Shown here piece by piece: positions 55,151-64,000 of a DNA stretch of 64,000 bases. This DNA is from Mycobacterium colombiense (lineage in GTDB: Bacteria; Actinomycetota; Actinomycetes; Mycobacteriales; Mycobacteriaceae). The position numbers and the translations under genes were made by a program. How positions within the stretch are numbered: position 1 is the first letter of the stretch; the number at the start of each line of letters is the position of its first letter. The stretch covers positions 1 through 64,000 of the forward strand of contig NZ_LZKI01000080.1 of assembly GCF_001672755.1 (NCBI RefSeq), written 5' to 3'. The notes under the pieces are model-generated. The model made no database searches. It was not told the DNA's origin and saw only the letters and a list, made by a program, of their open reading frames with translations.

Positions 55151-55768
55151 ATGTGCGATAAACTCTCCTCCGTGGAGATCGCGGTCCAAGGCTCCCTGTT
55201 CCAGCACACCGAGCGCAGGCAACTCGGTGACGGCGCGTTCATCGAGATCCGTGCCGGCTGGCTCACCGATGCCGATGACCTGCTGGACGCCCTGCTGTCG
55301 TCGGTGCCGTGGCGCGAGGAGCGCCGGCAGATGTACGACCGGGTCGTCGACGTGCCGCGGCTGGTGAGCTATCACGACCTCACGGTCGACGAGCCGCCGC
55401 ATCCGGAACTGGCCCGGCTGCGGCGCCGGCTCAACGACATCTACGCCGGCGAGCTCGGCGAGCCGTTCACCACGGTCGGGTTGTGTTGCTATCGCGACGG
55501 CTCGGACAGCGTGGCCTGGCACGGCGACACCATCGGCCGCAGCAGTTCCGAGGACACCATGGTGGCGATCGTCAGCCTGGGTGCCACCCGCTCGTTCGCG
55601 ATGCGCCGCCGCGGCGGCGGCCCGTCGCTGCGACTGCCGCAGGCGCACGGCGACCTGCTGGTGATGGGCGGTTCGTGCCAACGCACCTGGGAGCACGCGG
55701 TGCCCAAGACGACGGCGTCCGTCGGCCCCCGGGTGAGCGTCCAGTTCCGGCCGCGCGGGGTGCGCTGA
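55151..55768 (+). CDS. AlkB-like 2-oxoglutarate/Fe(II) dioxygenase
   Basis: A 205-residue oxygenase of the AlkB family (Rv1000c equivalent), likely repairing alkylated nucleic acids. Iron ligands: H-x-D in WHGDTIG near residue 123 and the distal His in WEHAVPKT; 2-oxoglutarate-binding Arg residues in RVSVQFRPRG. The nucleotide-recognition lid region (RLVSYHDL) is present. ATG 55151; a GTG at 55172 would shorten it by 7 residues. It is divergent from arcA with 73 bp between starts. Confidence 0.9.
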   Translation: MCDKLSSVEIAVQGSLFQHTERRQLGDGAFIEIRAGWLTDADDLLDALLSSVPWREERRQMYDRVVDVPRLVSYHDLTVDEPPHPELARLRRRLNDIYAGELGEPFTTVGLCCYRDGSDSVAWHGDTIGRSSSEDTMVAIVSLGATRSFAMRRRGGGPSLRLPQAHGDLLVMGGSCQRTWEHAVPKTTASVGPRVSVQFRPRGVR

Positions 55769-55771
55769 ACG

Positions 55772-56422
55772 TCAGGTGCGCACCGCGGACACCGCTTTGA
55801 CGAGCAGGTCGCGCGCCCGCTGGGTGTCGACCGGCGCGACGGGCTGATTGGGAAGCACCAACGGATTGGCGATGACGATCACCTGGTAGTCGTCGAATGC
55901 CGCCGAATAGTCGTACAGCTCACCGGTGCGTGGACCGCCGGGTGTGAGCGCCTGCATGACCCGATGCACGCCCAGCGTTCGGGTGCTCTCGATCTGCGGC
56001 ACCTCGACCACCTGAACACCGCCCCGCAGCTGCGGCCCGGTGAAGGTCACCTTGTTACAGTCCTTCCCGGGATCGTTGAACGGCAACGCTTTTGAGGTCT
56101 CCAGCGCGATCACCACGAACCGGTTGCCGCGGCCCTCGGCGGTGACCGCGGACATGTTGCCCTGCAGGTCCGCCGGCATGTCCGGCCCGGCCGCCACTTT
56201 CGCGCAGTTCGCCGGGTCGAACGTCAACCCGTCGGGCAGCTTGCGGCCCGCCAGCAGCTTGGGATCGATTCCCCGTTCGCTGATGTCGGTGACTTTGAAC
56301 TCGGGTCCGAAGCTGGTCTTCACGTCGACGATCTTGCTGATGTCGACCTTTGCCGAGTGAGTGGCCGAAGAGCAGCCGGCCAGGACCCAGACAGCCGCGA
56401 CCGCGAGCAACATCTTGGACAT
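55772..56422 (-). CDS. DUF5642-type lipoprotein (1), Rv0999-like
   Basis: A 216-residue secreted lipoprotein. ATG 56422 (MSKMLLAVAAVWVLAGC) gives a clean signal peptide with lipobox LAGC. The domain includes LPDGLTFDPANCAKVA with a conserved Cys and a C-terminus FDDYQVIVIANP. It shows the same layout as the next upstream gene; the two are tandem paralogues. Function unknown. It converges with the AlkB-like gene, 3 bp between stops. Confidence 0.82.
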   Translation of the reverse strand: MSKMLLAVAAVWVLAGCSSATHSAKVDISKIVDVKTSFGPEFKVTDISERGIDPKLLAGRKLPDGLTFDPANCAKVAAGPDMPADLQGNMSAVTAEGRGNRFVVIALETSKALPFNDPGKDCNKVTFTGPQLRGGVQVVEVPQIESTRTLGVHRVMQALTPGGPRTGELYDYSAAFDDYQVIVIANPLVLPNQPVAPVDTQRARDLLVKAVSAVRT

Positions 56423-56449
56423 CGTGGCCAATCTACCCAAGCGGGTGGC

Positions 56450-57139
56450 TCAGCTGCGCAACGTGGACACCGTTTTGGCGAGCAGATCCGCGGCGAATTG
56501 CGGGGGCAGCACCGGAAGCGCCGAACCCGGATCGGTGGTCAGCGTGGTGAACGCATAGTAGTTGCCCAGGTATGCGGTGAATGTGTAAGTGCGCGAGTCT
56601 ATTTCGGTACCCGATTCGACGGAGGACTTCACGTCGGCCACCATGCCGACGGTGTCGACACCATCGACGTGCGGCGCGTCGGTGAGGTGGATGTGCACCA
56701 CGGTGCGCCCGGCGGACTCCGACCACTGCGAACACGAGGCGAGCAGGTCGTCCGGGAAATCCACCTGCTCCGGCAAAGCCACCACCACCGCGTCGACGAT
56801 GCCGCCGCTCCCCGATCCCGACACGCCCTGCGCCGACTGGTCGCGCCCGTTCCCGGGATCGGCCAGCGTCCCGCAGTTGGCCGGCTTGGCCTGCAGGTCG
56901 TCCCCCAGGCTCCAGATCACCCTCGGTGAGGCCGCGCTGGGGATCCCGGTGGTCACCTCGTAACCGGCTGGCAGGTCCCGAACGACCCGTTTGATGTTGA
57001 CGGGGTTGACGGCAACGGCGCTCGACGGAACGGATTTCGTGGGTTTGGTCGACGGCACGCGTGCCGGCGAGTGACCGCATGCGGCGCTGGCCACCGTGAG
57101 CACGGCAGCCAGCGACGGGCCAATCCGGAACGGCCGCAT
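56450..57139 (-). CDS. DUF5642-type lipoprotein (2), Rv0999-like
   Basis: A 229-residue lipoprotein starting at ATG 57139 (MRPFRIGPSLAAVL), with lipobox SAAC near residue 21, a Ser/Pro-rich linker, then the domain IKRVVRDLPAGYEVTTGIP, PANCGTLADPGNGRD and YAFTTLTTDPGS. It ends FAADLLAKTVSTLRS, closely parallel to the DLLVKAVSAVRT end of the downstream gene, which starts 27 bp later. Longer frames exist to 57184. Function unknown. Confidence 0.8.
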   Translation of the reverse strand: MRPFRIGPSLAAVLTVASAACGHSPARVPSTKPTKSVPSSAVAVNPVNIKRVVRDLPAGYEVTTGIPSAASPRVIWSLGDDLQAKPANCGTLADPGNGRDQSAQGVSGSGSGGIVDAVVVALPEQVDFPDDLLASCSQWSESAGRTVVHIHLTDAPHVDGVDTVGMVADVKSSVESGTEIDSRTYTFTAYLGNYYAFTTLTTDPGSALPVLPPQFAADLLAKTVSTLRS

Positions 57140-57300
57140 GAGGAGTTGATAACACAAGATCGGGCCATACGTTCGGAACCGCATCCGTCACACGGGTACC
57201 GGTCGGAAAGGACCAGGCAATTCCCAAACGTGCTAGCGCATGCGCCAGCGGATTCCGAAGTCACCTCATGGTGCGGAGACTGGCCGCCGCCCGCGCCCAC

Positions 57301-58371
<1,071 letters not shown>

Positions 58372-58450
58372 CTACCGCCCGGGCCGAACCCCCCGGATAC
58401 GGTCGGATGTTGCCAGGTTATGAGCACCGTTGCGGCTGCGGCAAGTGGCC

Positions 58451-59005
58451 TCAGCGCGCCACCTGGGCCTTCACGATGAGTTCGACGGCCGCGGCAAGGT
58501 CGCCGACCACGAAGTCGGCGTCGACGGCTTCTCCGCCGCCCGCACGGAGCAAGATGGTCGCCGTTCCGGCCGCCCTGCCCGCCATCATGTCGATGTCGCT
58601 GTCGCCGACCATGACCGCCTCGGCCAGGTCGAAGCCGTGCTCTCGCGCCGCGCGCACCAACATGCCGGCCAGCGGCTTGCGACAGTCACAGCTGTTCGCC
58701 GCGTGCGGACAGTGATAGGCGGCATCGAGCCGGGCACCTTCGCGCGCCAGCATTTCGCCGAGGCGCCGCTGGGTGGCGGTGAAATCCGCTGGTTCGGCGG
58801 CCTTTTCCGATAGCCAGCGCTGGTTGGTCACCAGCACGGTCCGCAGGCCCGCGGCGTTCAGGGCGGCCAGCGCCCTTGCCGCGCCGGGCAACAGCACCAG
58901 TTCGGCGGGTGTTCGGATGTATTCACCCTCGGCGGCCTTGACATTGATCGTGCCGTCCCGGTCCAGGAGCACGGTGCGCACGGTGCGCAGATCGGGTGCG
59001 GCCAT
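58451..59005 (-). CDS. gmhB: D-glycero-manno-heptose-1,7-bisphosphate 7-phosphatase (GmhB-like)
   Basis: A 184-residue HAD phosphatase. Motif I LLDRDGTINV near residue 14, VTNQRW, the GmhB zinc-binding loop CPHAANSCDCRKP near residue 103, and motif IV GDSDIDMMAGRAAG. ATG 59005 (MAAPDLRTVR), 8 bp after the gmhA stop. It is the last gene of the hddA-gmhA-gmhB operon; M. tuberculosis has the same three genes at Rv0113-Rv0115. Confidence 0.92.
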   Translation of the reverse strand: MAAPDLRTVRTVLLDRDGTINVKAAEGEYIRTPAELVLLPGAARALAALNAAGLRTVLVTNQRWLSEKAAEPADFTATQRRLGEMLAREGARLDAAYHCPHAANSCDCRKPLAGMLVRAAREHGFDLAEAVMVGDSDIDMMAGRAAGTATILLRAGGGEAVDADFVVGDLAAAVELIVKAQVAR

Positions 59006-59013
59006 CGTCGCTG

Positions 59014-59631
59014 TCAGGAAGGCCTGGGAAACAGTGCCGCTTCGACCATTTCGCAGATGGAGTGGCCCAGGTGCAGGCACGCCTCCTGGATCCGCCCGGT
59101 GTCGTGGCTGGGCACCCGGATGCAGATGTCGGCGACGTCGGCCACCTTGCCGCCGCGTGCGCCGGTGAGCGTCACGGTCGTCATCCCCGCCTGGCCCGCC
59201 GCCTCGAGCGCGCGAACGACGTTGGGAGAGCTGCCCGATGTGGTCAGCCCGACCACCACGTCGCCGGGGCGCCCCGCGGCGAGGACCTGACGGGCGAACA
59301 CCTCGTCGTAGGAGTAGTCGTTGCCGATCGCCGTGATCGCCGCGGTGGCGTCGGGGAGGCTGATCGCCGCCAGCCCGGGGCGGTCGAAGGCGAAGCGGCC
59401 CATCAGTTCGGCGGCCAGGTGCCCGGCGTCTTGCGCGGAGCCGCCGTTGCCGAAGAAGATCACCTTGCCGCCGGCGCGCAGCGCCCCGATGATCACGCGG
59501 GCCACCCCGACGGTCTGCGTGGCGAAATCGCCCTGCTGCATCTGTTGCTTGACAGCGATGGTCTCGGCAAGTCGCTGCTGCACCAGCTCCACGCTCGGTG
59601 GGACGACGTCGGACTCGGTCAGGCCTGCCAT
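59014..59631 (-). CDS. gmhA: Phosphoheptose isomerase
   Basis: Converts sedoheptulose 7-phosphate to D-glycero-manno-heptose 7-phosphate, the first step toward heptose nucleotide sugars. The 205-residue SIS-fold protein has FFGNGGSAQDAGHLAAEL with the catalytic Glu, GNDYSYDEVF, TTSGSSPNVVRALE, and the catalytic-His end EACLHLGHSICEMVE. Overlaps the hddA 3' end by 13 bp. Confidence 0.95.
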   Translation of the reverse strand: MAGLTESDVVPPSVELVQQRLAETIAVKQQMQQGDFATQTVGVARVIIGALRAGGKVIFFGNGGSAQDAGHLAAELMGRFAFDRPGLAAISLPDATAAITAIGNDYSYDEVFARQVLAAGRPGDVVVGLTTSGSSPNVVRALEAAGQAGMTTVTLTGARGGKVADVADICIRVPSHDTGRIQEACLHLGHSICEMVEAALFPRPS

Positions 59632-60635
59632 GTAGTCAATCCCTTGCTCTCGAACGCGAATTCGGTGATGGTGGCGCCGGCGCCCTCGAGAGCTTCGATG
59701 AGTCGGTGCTTTTTGGCGAAGTCGCAGAACAGCAGGATGTATCCCCCACCACCCGCGCCGGTGAGCTTGCCGCCCAATGCGCCGTTTTTCCGAGCGAGGT
59801 CATAGAGGTCGTCGATGCGCTCGTTGGTGATGTAGGGCGACATGCGTTTCTTCTGATTCCAGGCCTCGCCGAGCAGCGCGCCGAAGTCGTTCAGTTTGCC
59901 CGTCAGCAGCGCCGCCTTCATCGCGACCGCCAGATCCTTCTGGGCCCGCAGGCCCGCCAGGGTGTCATCGGAACCCGTTGTGGCGCGCCGAGTCTGGTCC
60001 TCGATCACGCGCGCGGAGTCGCGGGTGATGCCCGTGTAGCACAGCAGCAGGCTGAGCTCGAGCTCGAAGGCCGTCTCGTCGCGGATTCGCAGGGGGTTGA
60101 CGATCACCCGGTCGGTGAACTCGATGAAGTTAAAACCGCCGAACGTCGCGGCGTACATGTCCTGCAGGCCGCCCGCGATGCCCAGGTCGTCGCGTTCGAT
60201 GGCGCACGCCAGCTGGGCGGTCTCGTACTCGCCCATCGGCACCCGGTAGTGCTCGGCGAGCAGGCCGGTGAGGGCGACCATCATCGTCGACGACGAGCCC
60301 AGTCCCGAGCCGGGTGGAGCGCTGGAACGCAGCACCAGGTCGTAGCCGTCCGTGCCGTCGCGGCCGAACCTGCGCACCGCGGCCTTGATCAGGTCGAGGC
60401 TGCCGTCGTAGAGGATCTCGTTGTCCAGCGTCATCTCGTGCGTGGTCTTGAAGTCCACCGACTCGATGCTGACCCGGCGATCGGTACGCGGCGCGAGCGA
60501 TCCCTGGGCGTAGCGATCGATGGTGGCCGACAGGACGCAGCCGCCTTCGGTCGTCGGGAACGGCGGGACGTCCGTGCCGCCGCCGGCGAACGAGATCCGC
60601 AGCGGCGCTCGCGCGCGAATTCGTGGGCGTGTCAT
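59619..60635 (-). CDS. hddA: D-glycero-alpha-D-manno-heptose 7-phosphate kinase
   Basis: A 338-residue GHMP kinase: ARAPLRISFAGGGTDVPPF at the N-terminus, ATP loop PPGSGLGSSSTMMVAL near residue 103, and GKLTGAGGGGYILLFC near the C-terminus. ATG 60635 (MTRPRIRARAPLRI). It is the first gene of the operon. The nucleotidyltransferase (hddC) needed to complete GDP-heptose is not in the window, and neither is the Rv0112-type GDP-sugar dehydratase. Confidence 0.93.
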   Translation of the reverse strand: MTRPRIRARAPLRISFAGGGTDVPPFPTTEGGCVLSATIDRYAQGSLAPRTDRRVSIESVDFKTTHEMTLDNEILYDGSLDLIKAAVRRFGRDGTDGYDLVLRSSAPPGSGLGSSSTMMVALTGLLAEHYRVPMGEYETAQLACAIERDDLGIAGGLQDMYAATFGGFNFIEFTDRVIVNPLRIRDETAFELELSLLLCYTGITRDSARVIEDQTRRATTGSDDTLAGLRAQKDLAVAMKAALLTGKLNDFGALLGEAWNQKKRMSPYITNERIDDLYDLARKNGALGGKLTGAGGGGYILLFCDFAKKHRLIEALEGAGATITEFAFESKGLTTWQA

Positions 60636-60757
60636 GGGGATTCGCTTTGTTCCGGCAGCGAATTTCGAGAGACCACGCCCGCCACGTGCCAATCCCATCG
60701 TTCGGCGTCCTGAAGCGTCGCCAGCCTAACAGGGTGATCAGCGCGGTCGTCGGGTTT

Positions 60758-61882
60758 TCAGGTGATCCTTTGACTTGGCTGCAACACGAAATCGACGACG
60801 ATCGCGGCCATGTCGTCGAGCGCATGGCGGGCGATGACCTCATAGCCGTGGGTGCTGAGCGTGGGCAGGCACAGCAGGCCGGCGCGGGCGGTCAGCCCGT
60901 AGGCCTTGGCGTGCGAGGCGTCGGATTCGAAGGCGCCCAGTGCGGCCGGCTGCGGCGACAGCTCCAGATCTGTGGCGATCTTCAGGAGCCGGTCGGCGAC
61001 CTCCTTGTCGTAGATGCACAACGCGTCCATGTAGCCGATGATCGGCCCGCCGGTGACGCTGGTGTTGTATTCGCGTTCGGTGGGGCCGACTTCCAGGGCC
61101 AGGGTGAGGTCGCCGGGCAGGTGCGAGCTGGCATATGTGCCGCCCACCCCGCCGATCTCTTCGTTGGTGGTGAACACGATGTAGACGTCGTCGGCGGGTC
61201 GTTGCCCGCGCTCGTGCAGCACACGCGCGGCTCGCAGCAGAGCGGTCACCGCGGCGCGGTCGTCGAGGAAGTAAGAGCCGACGTAGCCGCCGATCTCGAC
61301 CAGATCCCTCTTGCTGCGTTCCACGCACACCCGGGTGCCGGCGTGCACTCCCGCGGCGCTCAGCTCCTCGGTGCTGCGTCCGGTGAAGACGTAGACGTGC
61401 TGCCAGTCCAGCGCGCGGTCGCCCTGGTCGGGCTTGGTCTCCCAGATTCGGTGGCTCTCGATGGTGGTGTGCTCGGAGCCGAGAGTCAGTACCGCGGTGA
61501 GGGTTTCGTTGTCACCGAGCACGGCGACCGGGCCCAGTCCGAAGTTGCCCGGATACATTGTCCCGAGCTGCGTCAGATGCAGTGTGCCATCGAATTCCAC
61601 GCGCTTGACGATCATGGATATTTCGTCCATGTGCGCCATCACCCGCGTTGCGGTACCGGGATCGGACGTCGTCCGGTGGCGGTGGTCGTGCGCGCCGGCA
61701 TCGGCGGCCGAGGGGTCGGCGGCGATATAGCCGATCAAGTTCCCGGCGTCATCGGTCCACATGTCGTCGACGACGGATTCCAGCTCGCGGGCGCAAACGG
61801 CGCGGACCGCGTCCTCCTGGCCGGGCGGCCCGTAGGTCCCAACGAGTTCTTGCAGCAGGTCGTCGGTCGAGTCGTGCGCCAT
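60758..61882 (-). CDS. M42-family metallopeptidase/cellulase-like aminopeptidase
   Basis: A 374-residue M42 protein. Metal ligands visible in MAHMDEISMIV (His, Asp-Glu), SYFLDDRAAVTALL (bridging Asp), NEEIGGVGG (catalytic Glu-Glu), ALEVGPTE, and a late THGYEVI (His). These are tetrahedral aminopeptidases of the TET/FrvX type. ATG 61882 has GGAGAGG upstream. It stands alone between the heptose operon and the Rieske gene. Confidence 0.88.
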   Translation of the reverse strand: MAHDSTDDLLQELVGTYGPPGQEDAVRAVCARELESVVDDMWTDDAGNLIGYIAADPSAADAGAHDHRHRTTSDPGTATRVMAHMDEISMIVKRVEFDGTLHLTQLGTMYPGNFGLGPVAVLGDNETLTAVLTLGSEHTTIESHRIWETKPDQGDRALDWQHVYVFTGRSTEELSAAGVHAGTRVCVERSKRDLVEIGGYVGSYFLDDRAAVTALLRAARVLHERGQRPADDVYIVFTTNEEIGGVGGTYASSHLPGDLTLALEVGPTEREYNTSVTGGPIIGYMDALCIYDKEVADRLLKIATDLELSPQPAALGAFESDASHAKAYGLTARAGLLCLPTLSTHGYEVIARHALDDMAAIVVDFVLQPSQRIT

Positions 61883-61962
61883 CGGATCCTCTCCATCTTG
61901 GGTTCAGAGGATCAGTACCCGCGCTCGGCTGCGGCTACCCAACAGCGAGCAACAAACGCTGT

Positions 61963-63132
61963 TCAGGCCAGCGCGACGCCCAGTTCTTGGGCGAACACCT
62001 TGATCATGTGCTGGACGGCGATTTCGTTGCGTCCGATGATCATGTGGTCGTGCTGGCCGTGCCGGACGCCCTCGCCGCACTGGGGCAGCATGGCGAAGTC
62101 CTCGTCGCGTACGGCCGCGTGCACCCCTTCGAAGACGGTGTCGTAGGCCGCTCTCATCTCGTCGTTGGTGGCCGGGATGCGTCCCATCCAGCTGTGCCGG
62201 ACCGTGCAGCGGGTCGGTTCACCGGCGGGCAACATGTCGATGATCTCCACGCCTACCGGGCTGTTGGCCAGGATGAGGTTCGGATACAGCCAATAGATCA
62301 CGCCCATGTTCGTCGAGGGGTCCAGCGACGCCGTGGGGTCGGTGTCCGCGTTGGTGATCCAGGTGAACGGAAACCCGATGCGGTGATGCTTACCGAATTC
62401 GTCGTAGACCATCGTGTTCGCCAGGGTGTTCTGCCCGATGAGGCTCTCTCCGTGCACATATGGGAAGTGATAGCCCTCGGCAAAGGCTTCCAACGCGCCC
62501 TTCCAGGACACTTCGGACATGAATTCGCGTTGCGTGTGGTAGCCGTACGACTCGTAGTTCCACAGCGCCAGTTCGGCGCCGAAGTCACCGAGATGGGCGT
62601 CGAGGTCGATGGTCGCGTCCGCGGTCAGCACCGCCCAGATGAACCCGTGCCGCTCCTCGGAGGGCAACTCCACCAGGCCGTAGTCCTTGGTGTCCATCGA
62701 ATCGAAGCCGGCCTTGCCCGGGACGGTGAACAATTCGCCGGTGTTGCGGTAGGTCCAGGCGTGATATGGGCAGACGAACCGCGAGGCGTTGCCCGAGCCG
62801 CAGGCCGGCATCGCGCCGCGGTGCCGACAGTAGTTGAGCAGGACGTGGCTGGCGCCGGTGCGGTCGCGGGTGACCAGCAGCGAGTCGCCCAGCACCGAGC
62901 GCACCACGTAGTCGTTCTTGTTGGGCACCTGGGCCGACGGGACGATGGCCAGCGGCACCCGGCGCAGGATCTGGGATTCCTCGATCTCGGTGATCTTGGG
63001 GTCGCGGTAGTAGTGCAGCGGCACCCGCAGCTCACGTTCGGCCAGGTCGGTCGTCTTGTCCAGGGCGTGACGCAGGCCCCGCCGCGTCAGCGTCTCGTCG
63101 GTTCCGCTCACCGGCTTGTCGATCGTCGTCAC
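61963..63132 (-). CDS. Rieske-type aromatic ring-hydroxylating oxygenase, alpha subunit
   Basis: A 389-residue oxygenase. Rieske cluster C-x-H ... C-x2-H: NYCRHRGAMPACGSG then FVCPYHAWTY (residues ~95-125). Mononuclear iron site: EAFAEGYHFPYVHGESL near residue 215, giving the two His, with the bridging Asp/Glu region just before. GTG 63132. No reductase, ferredoxin or beta subunit is adjacent. A divergent TetR and a shared 90-bp intergenic region suggest substrate-induced control. Confidence 0.92.
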   Translation of the reverse strand: MTTIDKPVSGTDETLTRRGLRHALDKTTDLAERELRVPLHYYRDPKITEIEESQILRRVPLAIVPSAQVPNKNDYVVRSVLGDSLLVTRDRTGASHVLLNYCRHRGAMPACGSGNASRFVCPYHAWTYRNTGELFTVPGKAGFDSMDTKDYGLVELPSEERHGFIWAVLTADATIDLDAHLGDFGAELALWNYESYGYHTQREFMSEVSWKGALEAFAEGYHFPYVHGESLIGQNTLANTMVYDEFGKHHRIGFPFTWITNADTDPTASLDPSTNMGVIYWLYPNLILANSPVGVEIIDMLPAGEPTRCTVRHSWMGRIPATNDEMRAAYDTVFEGVHAAVRDEDFAMLPQCGEGVRHGQHDHMIIGRNEIAVQHMIKVFAQELGVALA

Positions 63133-63162
63133 CCTGTCTCCTTCGCCTCGATACTTCGGACC

Positions 63163-63184
63163 ATACAATCATTATCGTTTGTAT
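63163..63184. promoter_or_regulatory. Putative TetR operator between the Rieske and TetR genes
   Basis: ATACAA (63163-63168) and TTGTAT (63179-63184) form a perfect 6-bp inverted repeat with a 10-bp spacer in an AT-rich patch, 31 bp from the Rieske start and 20-40 bp from the TetR start. ACAAT/ATTGT (63165-63187) overlaps it. Good position for control of both genes. Confidence 0.5.
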
Positions 63185-63222
63185 TGTCAAGGTCGGCACC
63201 TGGTATGTGCGACGATCACGCC

Positions 63223-63831
63223 ATGCGCCGGCACGGCTGGTCGGGTGACATCCCGGCCGACGACGATGAGGCGGTCGCACGCATCCTGGGCGCGACCCGC
63301 AGCGCCATCGACGCGCGCGGGACCGTGAGCGTCTCCGAGGTCGCGTCCACGCTGGGCGTGACGCGGCAGACGATCTACCGGTACTTCCCCACCCACGAGG
63401 CACTACTGGGCGCGACGGCACTGTCCGCCGTCGACGGGTTCCTGGATCGCCTTGCGGCGCACCTGGGTTCGATCACCGATCCCACCCAGGCGGTCGTCGA
63501 GGGCATCGCCTACACGTTCGAGCAACTCGCGCACGACAAGTACCTCGGCCTGGTGTTCCAGCCCGGCAAGGCCAGCGCGTTCACCGCGGGCGTCACGTCC
63601 GACATGGCCATTTCGTTCGGCCGGACGATCCTGCAGCGATTCGACGTCGATTGGGCCGCAGCGGGATTCGCCGAGGGCAGACTCGACGAGCTGGTCGAGA
63701 TCATGCTGCGCACCCTGCAGTCACTGATCGTCGACCCGGGCCGTCCGCCGCGCGCCGGACGGGAGCTGCGACGGTTCCTCGACGACTGGATCGCGCCGTC
63801 GGTGCGCGCCCACGCCGCCGTCGAGCGCTGA
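63223..63831 (+). CDS. TetR-family regulator divergent from Rieske oxygenase
   Basis: A 202-residue TetR: ARILGATRSAIDARGTVSVSE, then STLGVTRQTIYRYFPTHEALLGATAL is the helix-turn-helix at about residues 20-65 in outline. The C-terminal domain is compact and helical, ending APSVRAHAAVER. ATG 63223 (MRRHGWSGDIP); ATG 63205 (MCDDHAMRRHG) is also in frame. It likely represses the Rieske gene and itself through the palindrome at 63163-63184. Confidence 0.88.
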   Translation: MRRHGWSGDIPADDDEAVARILGATRSAIDARGTVSVSEVASTLGVTRQTIYRYFPTHEALLGATALSAVDGFLDRLAAHLGSITDPTQAVVEGIAYTFEQLAHDKYLGLVFQPGKASAFTAGVTSDMAISFGRTILQRFDVDWAAAGFAEGRLDELVEIMLRTLQSLIVDPGRPPRAGRELRRFLDDWIAPSVRAHAAVER

Positions 63832-63842
63832 GCGCCCCAGGG

Positions 63843-63935
63843 CTACCTTCCCGTGAATAGCGGTTCGCGCTTGGGGGCGAAGGCGGCCAACCCCGTGAAG
63901 CCCGCGGCAACATCGCCGCGAATCACTCGGAGAAT
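63843..63935 (-). pseudogene. C-terminal remnant of an enoyl-CoA hydratase
   Basis: On the minus strand the last 23 codons read DVAAGFTGLAAFAPKREPLF then TGR and stop, the typical end of an EchA-family protein. About 8 codons upstream (IRGDV region) the same frame meets a TGA at 63938-63936, and the sequence to the window edge shows no crotonase continuation in any frame I can see. It seems truncated or frameshifted; only 65 bp more are available to judge. Confidence 0.45.
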
Positions 63936-64000
63936 TCAGAGCACCACCCTCAGTGGGGCTACGGGTTGTGGTGGGCCCCAGCGATTGTCGCCGACCGATC

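Overview
The window is high-GC actinobacterial DNA whose gene content and order are those of a mycobacterium. From about 1 to 17 kb and 50 to 58 kb it is the M. tuberculosis Rv0998-Rv1020 neighbourhood read in reverse: mfd, Rv1019-type TetR, glmU, prs, lpqT, rplY, pth, pks16, ispE, rsmA/ksgA, rpfB, tatD, metS, then pabB, rsmI, pmt, arcA, an AlkB-like gene, Rv0999-type lipoproteins and the cAMP-regulated acetyltransferase Rv0998/PatA. Genes absent from that M. tuberculosis block (a LysA-like decarboxylase, an ArsC-like protein, an SDR, a large sugar-polymer locus, a heptose operon) and an intergenic repeat seen twice suggest a non-tuberculous species. A relative of the M. avium group is possible, but the species cannot be fixed from the sequence alone.

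Layout. 1-0.9 kb: the 5' part of mfd, in which a stretch of about 60 bp lies in reverse orientation. 1-3.3 kb: a LysA-like decarboxylase and a TetR regulator converging on a 31-bp tandem repeat. 3.3-17.1 kb: tRNA-Gln(UUG) and the conserved housekeeping block (cell-wall precursor supply, translation, isoprenoids, resuscitation factor RpfB). 17.2-47.6 kb: a roughly 30-kb island inserted between metS and an Rv1006-like lipoprotein gene. It carries a polysaccharide deacetylase, a BcsB-like exported protein, two gamma-butyrolactone-receptor-type TetR regulators, a PPE gene and an almost complete Wzx/Wzy-type exopolysaccharide pathway: polyprenyl-phosphate sugar transferase, flippase, several glycosyltransferases including a GT2-GT4 fusion and a PssD/PssE pair, four sugar-modifying redox enzymes, a Wzy/O-antigen ligase and a Wzz-type co-polymerase. 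It also holds an FkbM methyltransferase, a GAF-GGDEF-EAL cyclic-di-GMP enzyme and two paralogous lipoproteins. 47.9-50 kb: an FAD oxidoreductase translationally coupled to an ECF41-type sigma factor. 50-58.3 kb: return to the conserved block. 58.4-60.6 kb: hddA-gmhA-gmhB heptose operon. 60.7-64 kb: M42 peptidase, Rieske oxygenase with a divergent TetR, and a truncated enoyl-CoA hydratase remnant at the right edge.

How the genes work together. The island has the parts for making, flipping, polymerising and possibly deacetylating a surface heteropolysaccharide. Its regulatory inputs (two TetRs with a near-palindrome inside a promoter, a cyclic-di-GMP turnover protein, a perfect palindrome before the wzz-like gene) suggest conditional expression. 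Three of its proteins lack expected catalytic signatures (RmlC-like His to Tyr, Wzz/BY-kinase Walker A Lys to Ala, BcsB without BcsA), so the system is unlikely to be a textbook capsule. Many genes overlap by 4 bp (GTGA/ATGA), which marks the operons clearly.
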